Below, in pieces: positions 17,792 through 26,917 of a stretch of 64,000 nt of DNA. The notes under the pieces are model-generated. The model was not told the DNA's origin, made no database searches, and saw only the letters and a program-made list of their open reading frames with translations. Source of the DNA: Rhodobacteraceae bacterium QY30 (GTDB lineage Bacteria > Pseudomonadota > Alphaproteobacteria > Rhodobacterales > Rhodobacteraceae); the NCBI GenBank assembly GCA_002356635.1, contig CP023454.1:2650501-2714500 (forward strand), read 5' to 3'. Position 1 is the first letter of the stretch. The number at the start of each line of letters is the position of its first letter. Made by a program: the position numbers and the translations under genes.

Positions 17792-19435
17792 ATGGCGCGT
17801 TATGTTTTCATCACCGGCGGTGTGGTGTCTTCGCTTGGCAAGGGCCTCGCCTCGGCGGCGCTGGGGGCGCTGTTGCAGGCGCGGGGCTTCACCGTGCGGC
17901 TGCGCAAACTGGACCCGTATCTGAACGTCGATCCCGGCACGATGTCACCCTTTGAACATGGCGAGGTTTTCGTGACCGACGACGGCGCGGAAACCGACCT
18001 GGACCTGGGCCATTACGAACGCTTCACCGGCGTCTCGGCGCGCAAGACGGATTCGATTTCGTCAGGCCGGATCTATTCCAACGTGCTGGAAAAGGAACGC
18101 CGGGGCGATTATCTGGGCAAGACCATCCAGGTGGTTCCGCATGTCACCAACGAAATCAAGGACTTCTTGAAGGTCGGCGCCGATGAGGTCGACTTCATGC
18201 TGTGCGAGATCGGCGGCACGGTTGGCGATATCGAAGGTCTGCCCTTCTTCGAGGCGATCCGCCAGTTCATCCACGAACGGCCGCGCGGCGAATGCATCCT
18301 GATGCACCTGACGCTTCTGCCCTATCTGGCAGCGAGCGGAGAACTGAAGACCAAGCCCACGCAGCATTCCGTCAAGGAATTGCAGTCGATCGGCCTGGCC
18401 CCGGATGTTCTGGTGTGCCGGTCGGAACATCCGATCCCGCAGAAGGAACGCGAAAAGATCGCGCTGTTCTGCAACGTCCGCAAAGAGGCGGTGATCGCCG
18501 CCTATGACCTGAAGACCATCTACGAGGCCCCCTTGGCCTATCACCGCGAAGGGCTTGACCAGGCGGTTCTGGATGCCTTCATGATCCGCCCCGCGCCGCG
18601 CCCGGACCTTGCCCGCTGGGAAGACGTGATGGACCGGCTGACCAATGCTGAAGGCGAGGTCCACGTGGCCATCGTCGGCAAATACACCCAGCTGGAAGAC
18701 GCCTACAAATCCATCGCCGAGGCGCTGACGCATGGCGGCATGGCCAACCGGGTCCGCGTCAAGGCCGAATGGATCGACGCCGAAATCTTCGAACGCGAAG
18801 ACCCGGCCCCCTATCTGGAGCCATTCCAGGCGATCCTGGTTCCCGGCGGATTTGGCGAACGGGGCACCGAAGGCAAGATCAAGGCGGCCCAATATGCCCG
18901 CGAGAAGGGCATCCCCTACCTGGGCATCTGCCTGGGCATGCAAATGGCGGTGATCGAGGCGGCGCGAAACCTGGCCGGCCTGACCAACGCCGGGTCCGAG
19001 GAATTCGACCATGAAAAAGGCGAACGCCGCTTTACGCCGGTCGTCTATCACCTGAAGGAATGGATCCAGGGCAACCACAAGGTCGCCCGCAAGCGGGACG
19101 ACGACAAGGGCGGCACCATGCGTCTGGGCGCCTACAACGCCACCCTGACCCCCGGCTCGAAGGTTGCCCGCGTCTATGGCACCACCCATATCGAGGAACG
19201 CCATCGTCACCGCTATGAGGTGGACATCCAGTACAAAGACAAGCTGGAAGGCTGCGGCCTGATGTTTTCGGGGATGAGCCCGGACGGAAAGCTGCCCGAG
19301 ATCGTCGAGGTGAAGGACCATCCCTGGTTCATCGGCGTGCAGTTCCACCCCGAACTGAAATCCAAGCCCTTCGCGCCGCATCCGCTGTTTGCCGACTTCA
19401 TCCGCGCTGCGGTCGAAACGGACCGCCTGGTCTGA
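17792..19435 (+). CDS. pyrG: CTP synthase
   Basis: The enzyme makes CTP from UTP, ATP and glutamine. From the ATG at 17792 ([10 protein letters not shown]) it is 547 residues; an earlier ATG at 17765 would add nine residues outside the family start. The N-terminal synthetase domain begins with [10 protein letters not shown], and the C-terminal class I glutamine amidotransferase domain has its nucleophile in GICLGMQ (Cys380), with HPE near residue 520. The gene appears monocistronic. Confidence 0.97.
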   Translation: MARYVFITGGVVSSLGKGLASAALGALLQARGFTVRLRKLDPYLNVDPGTMSPFEHGEVFVTDDGAETDLDLGHYERFTGVSARKTDSISSGRIYSNVLEKERRGDYLGKTIQVVPHVTNEIKDFLKVGADEVDFMLCEIGGTVGDIEGLPFFEAIRQFIHERPRGECILMHLTLLPYLAASGELKTKPTQHSVKELQSIGLAPDVLVCRSEHPIPQKEREKIALFCNVRKEAVIAAYDLKTIYEAPLAYHREGLDQAVLDAFMIRPAPRPDLARWEDVMDRLTNAEGEVHVAIVGKYTQLEDAYKSIAEALTHGGMANRVRVKAEWIDAEIFEREDPAPYLEPFQAILVPGGFGERGTEGKIKAAQYAREKGIPYLGICLGMQMAVIEAARNLAGLTNAGSEEFDHEKGERRFTPVVYHLKEWIQGNHKVARKRDDDKGGTMRLGAYNATLTPGSKVARVYGTTHIEERHRHRYEVDIQYKDKLEGCGLMFSGMSPDGKLPEIVEVKDHPWFIGVQFHPELKSKPFAPHPLFADFIRAAVETDRLV

Positions 19436-19546
19436 CAAGGCGCACCGGGCAGGGTGCAGATAATTGCATGGAAAAGCCTTTTCGTTAACGTTTTCGGTGC
19501 CTAGTTCCACTGGAAGACCTTCCACTGTTCAGTAAAGGAAGCCATC

Positions 19547-19966
19547 ATGCATCTTCGCGCCGTGCGCGACATCCTCGGGGACCGCAAACTGCCTTCGGTT
19601 CCGGTTGACACCACGATCCGCGCCGCGGCCGAAGTGCTGGATCACTTCAACGTCGGCGCCCTTGCGGTGCTGGATGGCGACCGGCTTGTGGGTGTGCTTT
19701 CGGAACGCGACATCATCCGCCGCTGCGTGGCCCAGGGCGCCGATCCCGCCACCACGCGCGTCGGCGACGCGATGACCCCCGATCCGCAGACGGTTTCCGT
19801 GACCGAAGGGGTGGCGGCCGCCTTCGCGCGGATGACGGACGGGCATTTCCGCCACATGCCGGTGATGGACGGCGACCGCTGCATCGGGCTGCTGTCGGTG
19901 CGGGACGTGCCGACCGAATATCGCATGATGTATGAACGCTATCAGGAGATGCGGCGCGGTCTTTGA
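19547..19966 (+). CDS. CBS domain protein, 139 aa
   Basis: The protein consists of a pair of CBS domains (about 10-65 and 75-130). The repeated pattern LVGVLSERDIIR and CIGLLSVRDV marks the end of each domain. CBS pairs bind adenine nucleotides or S-adenosylmethionine and act as energy or ligand sensors. With no fused catalytic domain it probably regulates another protein. The start has aaaggaag upstream. A gttaac half-site occurs about 55 bases before the start. It lies 67 bases before ppk2. Confidence 0.88.
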   Translation: MHLRAVRDILGDRKLPSVPVDTTIRAAAEVLDHFNVGALAVLDGDRLVGVLSERDIIRRCVAQGADPATTRVGDAMTPDPQTVSVTEGVAAAFARMTDGHFRHMPVMDGDRCIGLLSVRDVPTEYRMMYERYQEMRRGL

Positions 19967-20033
19967 GGCCGGGCCGTTACACTTCTGTCACACAGTCATG
20001 CTCTACCCGGCCCGTGCCAACAGGAGGTGCGCG

Positions 20034-20951
20034 ATGGAACATGTCACCAAACAGACTGCCCGGGACTGGCTGGAAAGCGAACTCGCCGACGAGCTCGACG
20101 AAGACTACGAACTGGAGCTTGAGGATGCGGTCCTGTCGCAGAAGATCGCGGAGGTCTATCGCAAGGCCCATCCCGACACGATCACCCGCGCCGAATATTT
20201 CCCGGCGCTCCTGCACCTTCAGGCTGAATTGATCAAGCTTCAGGACTGGGTGATCCATCACAAGGAAAAGATCGTCGTGATCTTCGAAGGTCGCGACAGC
20301 GCCGGAAAGGGCGGCGTGATCAAGCGCATCACCCAGCGCCTGAACCCCCGCGTCGTTCGCACCGTGGCCCTGCCCGCGCCTTCGGACCGGGAACGGAGCC
20401 AGTGGTATTTCCAGCGCTACGTGCCCCATCTGCCGGCAGGCGGGGAAATCGTGCTGTTCGACCGCTCCTGGTACAACCGCGCCGGGGTGGAAAAGGTCAT
20501 GGGCTTTGCCAGCGACGATCAGGTCGAACAGTTCTTCAACGACGTGCCGGAATTCGAACGGATGCTGGTGCGGTCGGGCATCCGGGTGGTGAAATACTGG
20601 TTCTCGATCACGGACGAGGAACAGCAGATGCGCTTCCTCATGCGGATCCACGATCCGATGAAGCAGTGGAAGTTGTCGCCGATGGACCTGCAAAGCCGGG
20701 TCCGCTGGGAACAGTATACCAAGGCCAAGGAGGAGATGTTTGCCCGCACCAACATCCCCGAAGCGCCCTGGTACATCGTCGAAGGCAACGACAAGAAGCG
20801 CGCGCGCCTGAACTGCATCGACCACTTCCTGGGGCTGTTCCCCTACGAAGACGTCCCGCATGAAGAAATCCATCTGCCGGACCGCGTCTTCAACCCCGAC
20901 TATGAACGTGCGGTCCTGCCGCCCGAGCTTTACGTTCCGTCGAAATACTGA
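20034..20951 (+). CDS. ppk2: Polyphosphate kinase 2 family protein
   Basis: The 305-residue protein is a single-domain PPK2 that transfers phosphate between polyphosphate and nucleotides. The Walker A motif GRDSAGKGG lies near residues 86-94 and the Walker B/lid segment DRSWYNRAGVE near 143-153. The length fits class I PPK2. The start ATG at 20034 follows aggaggtgcg; longer upstream reading gives no family similarity. A strong terminator follows. It may be cotranscribed with the CBS gene, which would link nucleotide sensing and nucleotide phosphorylation, but that is inference. Confidence 0.93.
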   Translation: MEHVTKQTARDWLESELADELDEDYELELEDAVLSQKIAEVYRKAHPDTITRAEYFPALLHLQAELIKLQDWVIHHKEKIVVIFEGRDSAGKGGVIKRITQRLNPRVVRTVALPAPSDRERSQWYFQRYVPHLPAGGEIVLFDRSWYNRAGVEKVMGFASDDQVEQFFNDVPEFERMLVRSGIRVVKYWFSITDEEQQMRFLMRIHDPMKQWKLSPMDLQSRVRWEQYTKAKEEMFARTNIPEAPWYIVEGNDKKRARLNCIDHFLGLFPYEDVPHEEIHLPDRVFNPDYERAVLPPELYVPSKY

Positions 20952-20967
20952 CAGCACCGCCACAGAC

Positions 20968-20998
20968 GAAAACGGCGCCCCCCTGCGGGCGCCGTTTC
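20968..20998 (+). terminator. Rho-independent terminator after ppk2
   Basis: The stem AAACGGCGCCC/GGGCGCCGTTT with a ccctgc loop is followed by a short T-containing tract. It lies between the convergent ppk2 and TerC genes. Confidence 0.75.
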
Positions 20999-21022
20999 TG
21001 TCTTGCCGCAATGTCGCGCGCC

Positions 21023-21691
21023 TCAGCCCAGAAGGCCGGCCGAGACGATGGCCGGCTGCACTTCGTGCCAGCCTTCCCACATCATCTTCAGCGCCACGTA
21101 GAGGATGATCGCCAGGCCGACATAGGCAATCCAGTGCCAGCGGTTCAGCAGCCGGGCAATGTAGCTGGCAGCCAGACCCATCAGCGCGATCGACATCGCA
21201 AGGCCAATCACCAGAACGGTGGGATGGTCCCGCGCCGCCCCCGCCACCGCCAGCACGTTGTCCAGCGACATCGACACGTCGGCCACGATGATCTGCCAGG
21301 CGGCCTGGCCGAAGGTCTTGCGCGGGACGCTGCCCGCGATGGTTCCGTCGGCGTTCAGGTCGGTGTTGGTCAGGGCCTCGGTCCCCTCCTGGTCGCGCTG
21401 GGCGTGGCCCGCCTGAAGTTCGCGCCACATCTTCCAGCAGACCCAGAGCAGCAGGATGCCACCGGCCAGCAGCAGGCCCGTAATGGCCAGAAGCTGCGTG
21501 GTAATGGCCGCGAAGGCGATGCGCAGCACCGTCGCCGCGATGATCCCGACCAGGATCGCCTTGCCGCGCAGTTCCTTCGGCAGACCAGCCGCGGCAAGAC
21601 CGATGACAACGGCGTTGTCCCCCGCCAGAACAAGGTCGATCGCCATGACCTGGAGCAGTGCGTAGAAGCCCGCCGCCGTAAAGATTTCCAT
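21023..21691 (-). CDS. TerC family integral membrane protein
   Basis: The 222-residue protein has about seven hydrophobic segments and the two TerC signatures: LVLAGDNAVVIGLA near residue 20 and IIVADVSMSLDNVLAVAGAA near 130, each with the acidic residues thought to bind metal. TerC-family proteins of the YjbE/Alx type export manganese or other cations. The ATG at 21691 is preferred to a TTG four codons upstream. The hydrophilic loop between the halves (about 95-120, containing DLNADGTIAG) is acidic. It is a single gene. Confidence 0.9.
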   Translation of the reverse strand: MEIFTAAGFYALLQVMAIDLVLAGDNAVVIGLAAAGLPKELRGKAILVGIIAATVLRIAFAAITTQLLAITGLLLAGGILLLWVCWKMWRELQAGHAQRDQEGTEALTNTDLNADGTIAGSVPRKTFGQAAWQIIVADVSMSLDNVLAVAGAARDHPTVLVIGLAMSIALMGLAASYIARLLNRWHWIAYVGLAIILYVALKMMWEGWHEVQPAIVSAGLLG

Positions 21692-21869
21692 GCCTGTCCC
21701 CAATATTTTGCGCAGAACGGCCGAATCCCGAAGCCGGGTGACGGGCCACCTGCGCTAGGTAGGGCCGCGGCCGCCGCAATGCAACTCTGGCCGCGCGGCT
21801 ATCCTCGGCCTTGTTTCGCGCGGGCCACGCGGCTTAACTGGCATCCGGCAGCCGAAAGCGGAGGATGAC

Positions 21870-22169
21870 ATGCCCAAAGGCTACTGGATCGGCCATCTGA
21901 CGGTGACGGACCCCGCGCGGTATGAGGGCTACCGCCGCGCCAACGCGGCCGCATTCCAGAAGTTCGGGGGCAGGTTCCTTGTGCGCGGCGGAGAGCAAGA
22001 GGTGGTCGAGGGCGAGCTGCGCCCGCGCGCCGTGGTGATCGAGTTTCCCGACCTGGCCGCCGCCCGCGCCTGCTATGCCAGCCCGGAATACCGCGCCGCC
22101 AAGGCGCACCGGGATGGCGCCAGCCTGGCCGACATCTGCATCGTCGAAGGCCTGGACGTGCCAGGGTGA
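21870..22169 (+). CDS. DUF1330 family protein
   Basis: The 99-residue protein is a single ferredoxin-like DUF1330 domain: it starts KGYWIGHLTVTDPARYEGY and ends with the typical RDGASLADICIVEG segment. The structure family is related to the dimeric alpha-beta barrel proteins, but function is unknown. The ATG at 21870 follows ggagg. It stands alone before the TerB gene. Confidence 0.9.
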   Translation: MPKGYWIGHLTVTDPARYEGYRRANAAAFQKFGGRFLVRGGEQEVVEGELRPRAVVIEFPDLAAARACYASPEYRAAKAHRDGASLADICIVEGLDVPG

Positions 22170-22242
22170 GGGGCTTCACGGAACCGGCACGCAGACGGCA
22201 CCGGGGATGGCGGCGCGGCGCGGCGCGTCCTATATCACCCCG

Positions 22243-22683
22243 ATGATCGCCAAACTCTTCTCCGCCCTGATGGGCCCCGTCCCTGCCCGCCTGCCCGCCG
22301 AGGACGAACAGGCTGCGCTGGCGGCCCTGCTTGTGCGGGTGGCCCGTTCCGACAGCCATTACTCCGAACAGGAGCTCTTGCGCATCGACCGGGTCTTGCG
22401 CGAACGCTACGGTCTTTCGCCGTTCGAGGCGACCGCGCTCCGTTCACGGGCCGAGGGTCTGGAACGCGATGCACCCGATACGGTGCGCTTTACCCGCGCC
22501 CTGAAGGAAACCGTGCCGCATGACGACCGGCTGGCGCTGGTCGCGGCGCTGTGGTCGGTGGCGCTGGCCGACGGCGAGCGGGGGGCCGAGGAAGAGGCGC
22601 TGATCCGCCTGGTTGCGAACCTTCTTGGCATCACCGATCGTGAAAGCGCCCTGGCCCGTCAGCAGGCCGACCGGGCGCCATGA
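22243..22683 (+). CDS. TerB family tellurite resistance-type protein
   Basis: From the ATG at 22243 (MIAKLFSALMG) the protein is 146 residues and forms an all-helical TerB domain, with acidic clusters and the motif LWSVALADGERGAEEEALIRLVA near residue 105 split across two helices. TerB domains bind metal and membranes in stress systems, but isolated copies are common and of unknown role. Its stop codon overlaps the start of the next gene (ATGA), so the two are translationally coupled. Confidence 0.87.
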   Translation: MIAKLFSALMGPVPARLPAEDEQAALAALLVRVARSDSHYSEQELLRIDRVLRERYGLSPFEATALRSRAEGLERDAPDTVRFTRALKETVPHDDRLALVAALWSVALADGERGAEEEALIRLVANLLGITDRESALARQQADRAP

Positions 22684-23417
22684 TCGCCGCCCTGGGGATG
22701 TATGACTGGCCTCAGATGCAGGCGGCCAACGACCGCCTCTGGGCGCGGATCCGGGATCACCTGCGAAGCCTCGGCATCCCGGCACCGGATGCGCTGACAC
22801 GGGGCGAGGATGCCTACTTGCCCGGATGGCGGAGCCCCGATCTGGTCCTTTCGCAGACCTGCGGCCTGCCCTACCGCACCCGGCTTCATGGCCGGGTCAG
22901 CTTGGTCGGAACGCCCGATTACGGCCTGCCCGGCCTTCGTCCGGGCCATTACCAATCAGTTCTGATCGCCTCGCGGCGGACGACGGACACGCCTGGGGGG
23001 CGGCTGGCCTACAACGACGAAGGTAGCCAATCAGGCTGGGCCGCGCCGCTGACCCATGCCGCGAACCTGGGCTGGCGGATCGTCCCGCATCTGCGCAGCG
23101 GCTCCCATCGTGACAGCATCCTTGCCGTGGCCGAAGGACGCGCGGACCTGGCGGCCATCGACGCCGTCACGTGGCGACTGGCCCTTCGATACCTGCCGAC
23201 CCTGACTGACGAGGTCCGCGTGATCGGCCACACGGCACCGACGCCGGGCCTGCCCCTCATCACCCGCGCGGGCCGCGATCCGGAGCCCCTTTTCGCGGCC
23301 GTTGCGGAAGCGATCCGCGACCTGCCGGAAGCCGATCGCGATGTCCTGGGGCTTCACGGCATCGTCGCCATCCCGGCCGATGACTACCTTGCGGTGCCGA
23401 CACCTGAAGGCCGGTGA
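22680..23417 (+). CDS. PhnD-like phosphate/phosphonate-binding fold protein without signal peptide
   Basis: The 245-residue protein matches the PhnD/transferrin-like substrate-binding fold: MYDWPQMQAANDRLW at the start, DLVLSQTCGLPYRTRL near residue 58 and GRADLAAIDAVTW near 155 are typical. Unlike periplasmic binding proteins it has no signal peptide or lipobox, so it is probably cytoplasmic, and no ABC permease or ATPase accompanies it in this orientation. It overlaps the TerB gene by 4 bases. The ligand is unknown. Confidence 0.82.
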   Translation: MIAALGMYDWPQMQAANDRLWARIRDHLRSLGIPAPDALTRGEDAYLPGWRSPDLVLSQTCGLPYRTRLHGRVSLVGTPDYGLPGLRPGHYQSVLIASRRTTDTPGGRLAYNDEGSQSGWAAPLTHAANLGWRIVPHLRSGSHRDSILAVAEGRADLAAIDAVTWRLALRYLPTLTDEVRVIGHTAPTPGLPLITRAGRDPEPLFAAVAEAIRDLPEADRDVLGLHGIVAIPADDYLAVPTPEGR

Positions 23418-23550
23418 AACCGCCGTTTTGCCGTGCGCCATCCGCCAGAATGCCGCTTTCATCGGGAAAACCCGCCAGAATGGCCGTTGCAATGCGGCAA
23501 ATTTTCCTTCCTACTCGGGCCGGGGAAGAAAAAGCGCCGTAAAAGCAATC

Positions 23551-24339
23551 ATGAATGAAACCGCGCCGGTGATCGCGCCAGTGATCGAAATCCGGGATCT
23601 GCACAAGTCCTACGGCGATCTTGAGGTGCTGAAAGGCGTCTCGATCGCAGCCCGCCGGGGGCAGGTCGTCTCGCTCATCGGGTCGTCGGGGTCGGGGAAA
23701 TCGACACTTCTGCGCTGCGCCAATCTTCTGGAAGACAGCCAGCAGGGCGATGTCCTGTTCGAGGGCGAGGCCGTGCGCTGGAAGGGCTCCGGACACGCAC
23801 GCCATCCAGCCGACCGCGCGCAGGTGACGCGGATCCGCACCAACCTGTCGATGGTGTTCCAGCAGTTCAACCTGTGGTCCCACATGACGATCCTGCAAAA
23901 CGTCATGGAGGGGCCCCTGACCGTGCTGGGCCGGGAGCGGTCCGAGGTCGAGGCGGCAGCGCGGCGCTATCTGGACAAGGTCGGCATCGGCGACAAGGCC
24001 GACGCCTGGCCCGCGCAATTGTCCGGCGGCCAGCAGCAGCGCGCCGCGATCGCCCGCGCCCTGTGCATGGAGCCGAAGGCGCTGCTGTTTGACGAACCCA
24101 CCTCGGCGCTGGACCCCGAGCTGGAGCAGGAGGTCGTCCGCGTCATCAAGGCGCTGGCCGACGAGGGCCGCACGATGATCCTTGTCACGCATGACATGCG
24201 GCTGGCGCGCGACGTTTCGGACCATGTGGTGTTCCTGCACAAAGGGCGGATCGAGGAGGAAGGCGCGCCGGCGCAGGTGTTCGGCGCCCCCCGCACCGAC
24301 CGACTGCGCCAGTTCCTGAGCGCGACCGAAGCCGCCTGA
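23551..24339 (+). CDS. ABC transporter ATP-binding protein, polar amino acid type
   Basis: The 262-residue ATPase has Walker A GSSGSGKST (about 44-52), the Q-loop in MVFQQFNLW, the signature LSGGQQQR and Walker B ALLFDEPTSALD. The insertion between Walker A and the Q-loop (GHARHPADRAQVTRI) resembles HisP-type proteins. It opens a set of ABC genes with a binding protein and two permeases, and the amine-metabolism genes follow on the same strand. ATG at 23551 is chosen because the domain begins nine residues later. Confidence 0.92.
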   Translation: MNETAPVIAPVIEIRDLHKSYGDLEVLKGVSIAARRGQVVSLIGSSGSGKSTLLRCANLLEDSQQGDVLFEGEAVRWKGSGHARHPADRAQVTRIRTNLSMVFQQFNLWSHMTILQNVMEGPLTVLGRERSEVEAAARRYLDKVGIGDKADAWPAQLSGGQQQRAAIARALCMEPKALLFDEPTSALDPELEQEVVRVIKALADEGRTMILVTHDMRLARDVSDHVVFLHKGRIEEEGAPAQVFGAPRTDRLRQFLSATEAA

Positions 24340-24378
24340 CCGACAATCAAGAAAACATTCAAAACCGGGAGACTGACG

Positions 24379-25125
24379 ATGAAGACCTTTATCCTTGGCG
24401 CAGCCGCGCTGGCCCTGACCGCGGGCATGGCATTCGGTGCGGACACGATCCGCATGGGCACCGAGGGCGCCTATCCGCCGTTCAACTTCATCAACGACAA
24501 GGGCGAGATCGACGGCTTTGAACGCAAGCTGGGCGACGAGCTCTGCAAGCGCGCCGAACTGACCTGCGAATGGGTCAAGAACGACTGGGACTCGATCATC
24601 CCGAACCTCGTCTCGTCGAACTATGACACCATCATGGCCGGGATGAGCATCACGCCCGAGCGCGAGAAGGTCATCGCCTTCACGCAGAACTACATTCCGC
24701 CCGCGGACAGCGCCTATGTCGCACTGAAGGCCGATGCCAACCTGAAGGGCAACATCGCTGCCCAGACATCGACCATCCAGGCCGGACATGTGGCGGAAAC
24801 GGGCGGGACGCTTCTGGAATTCGCGACCGCCGATGAAACGGTCGCCGCCGTCCGCAACGGCGAGGCGGACGCGGTCTTTGCCGACAAGGAATTCCTGCAG
24901 AAGATCGTCGACGAATCGAAGGGCGAGCTGACCTTCGTCGGTGAGCCGGTGGCGCTGGGTGGTGGCGTGGGCATGGGCCTGCGTCAGTCCGACACCGATC
25001 TGAAGGCGACCTTCGACAAGGCGATCACCTCGATGAAATGCGATGGTTCGCTGGACAAGCTGATCATCGAATACTTCGGCGAAAAGTCGAAGGTGTTCGG
25101 CGAGGAGGGGAAGCAGGGCTGCTGA
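24379..25125 (+). CDS. ABC transporter periplasmic substrate-binding protein, family 3
   Basis: The 248-residue protein has a signal peptide (MKTFILGAAALALTAGMAFG, cleavage near residue 20) and the family 3 solute-binding signature GTEGAYPPFNFIND...GFERKLGDELC. Two further motifs, DSIIPNL and TPEREKVIAFT, are typical of lysine/arginine/ornithine/histidine-type receptors. It is the receptor of the importer encoded around it. Its ligand could be a basic amino acid or an amine derivative given the downstream genes; this is inference. Confidence 0.92.
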   Translation: MKTFILGAAALALTAGMAFGADTIRMGTEGAYPPFNFINDKGEIDGFERKLGDELCKRAELTCEWVKNDWDSIIPNLVSSNYDTIMAGMSITPEREKVIAFTQNYIPPADSAYVALKADANLKGNIAAQTSTIQAGHVAETGGTLLEFATADETVAAVRNGEADAVFADKEFLQKIVDESKGELTFVGEPVALGGGVGMGLRQSDTDLKATFDKAITSMKCDGSLDKLIIEYFGEKSKVFGEEGKQGC

Positions 25126-25186
25126 TCCCCGTGTGGCGGTCGGGGCCCGGTCCCGCCCGCCCCTCTGGCACAGACCGGAACCCATC

Positions 25187-26071
25187 ATGTTCGCATCCTG
25201 CGCCGATCCGAAGGCCCTTGAAGGGATCAGTTGGCTTGTCTGCTATCTGACGACGGGAAAGCACCTGCTGTTCTTCGTCTCTTTCGGGACCGTTCTCCTG
25301 CTGCTGGCCGTGACCGCGCCCATTGCGCTGGCGCTGGGTTTCGGCGGCGCCATGGCCACCCGGTCGGGCTTTGCGCCGTTGCGCTGGCTGGGGCGGATCT
25401 ACACCGCGATGACGCGCGGCGTGCCCGATATCGTGTTCTTCCTTTTCGTACCGATCGCGCTGGACCAGGGGCTGGAATACCTGCGCCACCGCATCAAGTG
25501 CCCGGACTGGACCGAGCCGGTCCGCAAGGGCAGCGATTTCGTCGTCTGCCCTGCGGCCAAGCTGCCCTTGTCCAGCGCGCCAGAATGGGAACATCAGGTC
25601 TATGCCTTCGCACTGGCGGTGGTGGCTTTCGCCATCGTCTTCGGCGCCTTTGCCGCCAACGTGATCCACGGCGCGATGAATGCCGTGCCGAAAGCGCAGC
25701 TGGAAACCGCCGACGCCTATGGCATGTCGCCGCGCCAGACCTTCCGCCGCATCCTGGTGCCGCAGATGTGGGTCTATGCCCTGCCCGGCCTGACGAACCT
25801 GTGGATGATCCTGATCAAGGCCACGCCGCTGCTGTTCGTCCTGGGGATCGAGGACATCGTCTACTGGGCGCGCGAACTGGGCGGGTCCAAGACGACCGGC
25901 GCTTCGGCCTATCCGCATGGCGACTGGCGGGTCTATTACTTTCTGGTGCTGTTGTGCTTCTACCTGGGCATGACCAGGCTTTCGGAATTGGTCTTTGCGC
26001 GGCTTTACCGGCGCCTGAGCCACGGGCAGGCCACCCTGGCCGGTGAGCAACTGCGAAAGGCCACGACATGA
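25187..26071 (+). CDS. ABC transporter permease, HisM/HisQ type
   Basis: The 294-residue membrane protein has the EAA loop (AQLETADAYGMSPRQTFRRI) expected to contact the ATPase, and LWMILIKATPLLFVLG after it. Between the second and third membrane segments it carries an extra hydrophilic stretch of about 45 residues (around 102-145, with two cysteines), longer than in typical HisQ proteins. The ATG at 25187 starts directly before the first hydrophobic region. Its stop overlaps the start of the second permease (ATGA). Confidence 0.9.
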   Translation: MFASCADPKALEGISWLVCYLTTGKHLLFFVSFGTVLLLLAVTAPIALALGFGGAMATRSGFAPLRWLGRIYTAMTRGVPDIVFFLFVPIALDQGLEYLRHRIKCPDWTEPVRKGSDFVVCPAAKLPLSSAPEWEHQVYAFALAVVAFAIVFGAFAANVIHGAMNAVPKAQLETADAYGMSPRQTFRRILVPQMWVYALPGLTNLWMILIKATPLLFVLGIEDIVYWARELGGSKTTGASAYPHGDWRVYYFLVLLCFYLGMTRLSELVFARLYRRLSHGQATLAGEQLRKATT

Positions 26072-26907
26072 GTTGCGCGCAAACCTTCGCGGATTATGGG
26101 CTGCGGTCGCTGGGGTTCGGCGAACGGCTTTTGCCGAAGGAAGGCTTCGATCTGTGTCAGCAGGCGGTGCTGATCGGATCGGGGATGATCTGGAACCTGT
26201 ATTTCGGCATCGTCGCGCTGTTCATCGGCTTTTTCCTGGCGAACGCCGTCGCCCTGGCAAAGGCCAGCCGCAACCCCTGGGCCCGCAAGCCCGCGGAATG
26301 GTTCGTCTTCATCTTCCGCGGCTCGCCGCTGTTCATCCAGTTCTTCATGTTCTACGAAACCTTCGTGCTGCTGCCCCGGGTCGGGATCGACATTCCCCTG
26401 GGCTTCACCACGATTACACTGGAAACTGGCTGGCTGACCAAGGCCTGGGCGGGGGCGATGGTGGTTTTGTGCCTGAATACCGCCGCCTATACCGGCGAGA
26501 TCTTCTATGGCGCGCTGCGCGCCATCCCCAAGGGCGATCTGGAGGCGGCGGATGCCTATGGCATCACCGGCTGGCACCGGTTCCGCCGGATCGTCTGGCC
26601 GACGATGATGCGGCTCGCGTGGCCTGCCTACACGAATGAGGCGATCTTCATGTTCCACGCCACGACGCTGGTGTTCTTTTCGGGCTTTCCGGCCTTCCAG
26701 CAGAAGGGCGATGCCCTGTATTATGCGTCATATTTTGCGGCAAAGACCTTCAACCCCTTTGTCGCCTATCCCATCGTCGCGGCCTTTTTCGTGGTTCTGA
26801 CGGTGCTGGTGATCAGCCTTTTCGGCATGGTCTACCGGCATCTGAACCGCCATGTGCCGCAAAACACGCGGTCACGCCTGAAATATCGGCCGCAAATCAT
26901 CAGGTGA
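26068..26907 (+). CDS. ABC transporter permease, HisM/HisQ type
   Basis: The 279-residue permease pairs with the preceding one. The segment FIFRGSPLFIQFFMFYE is the start of the binding-protein-dependent permease domain, the EAA loop is DLEAADAYGITGWHRFRRI, and LAWPAYTNEAIFMFH follows. About six transmembrane segments are visible. It overlaps the upstream permease by 4 bases and is followed 10 bases later by a glutamine-synthetase-like gene, so import and metabolism genes are likely one transcript. Confidence 0.9.
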   Translation: MSCAQTFADYGLRSLGFGERLLPKEGFDLCQQAVLIGSGMIWNLYFGIVALFIGFFLANAVALAKASRNPWARKPAEWFVFIFRGSPLFIQFFMFYETFVLLPRVGIDIPLGFTTITLETGWLTKAWAGAMVVLCLNTAAYTGEIFYGALRAIPKGDLEAADAYGITGWHRFRRIVWPTMMRLAWPAYTNEAIFMFHATTLVFFSGFPAFQQKGDALYYASYFAAKTFNPFVAYPIVAAFFVVLTVLVISLFGMVYRHLNRHVPQNTRSRLKYRPQIIR

Positions 26908-26917
26908 GTATCTGAAA

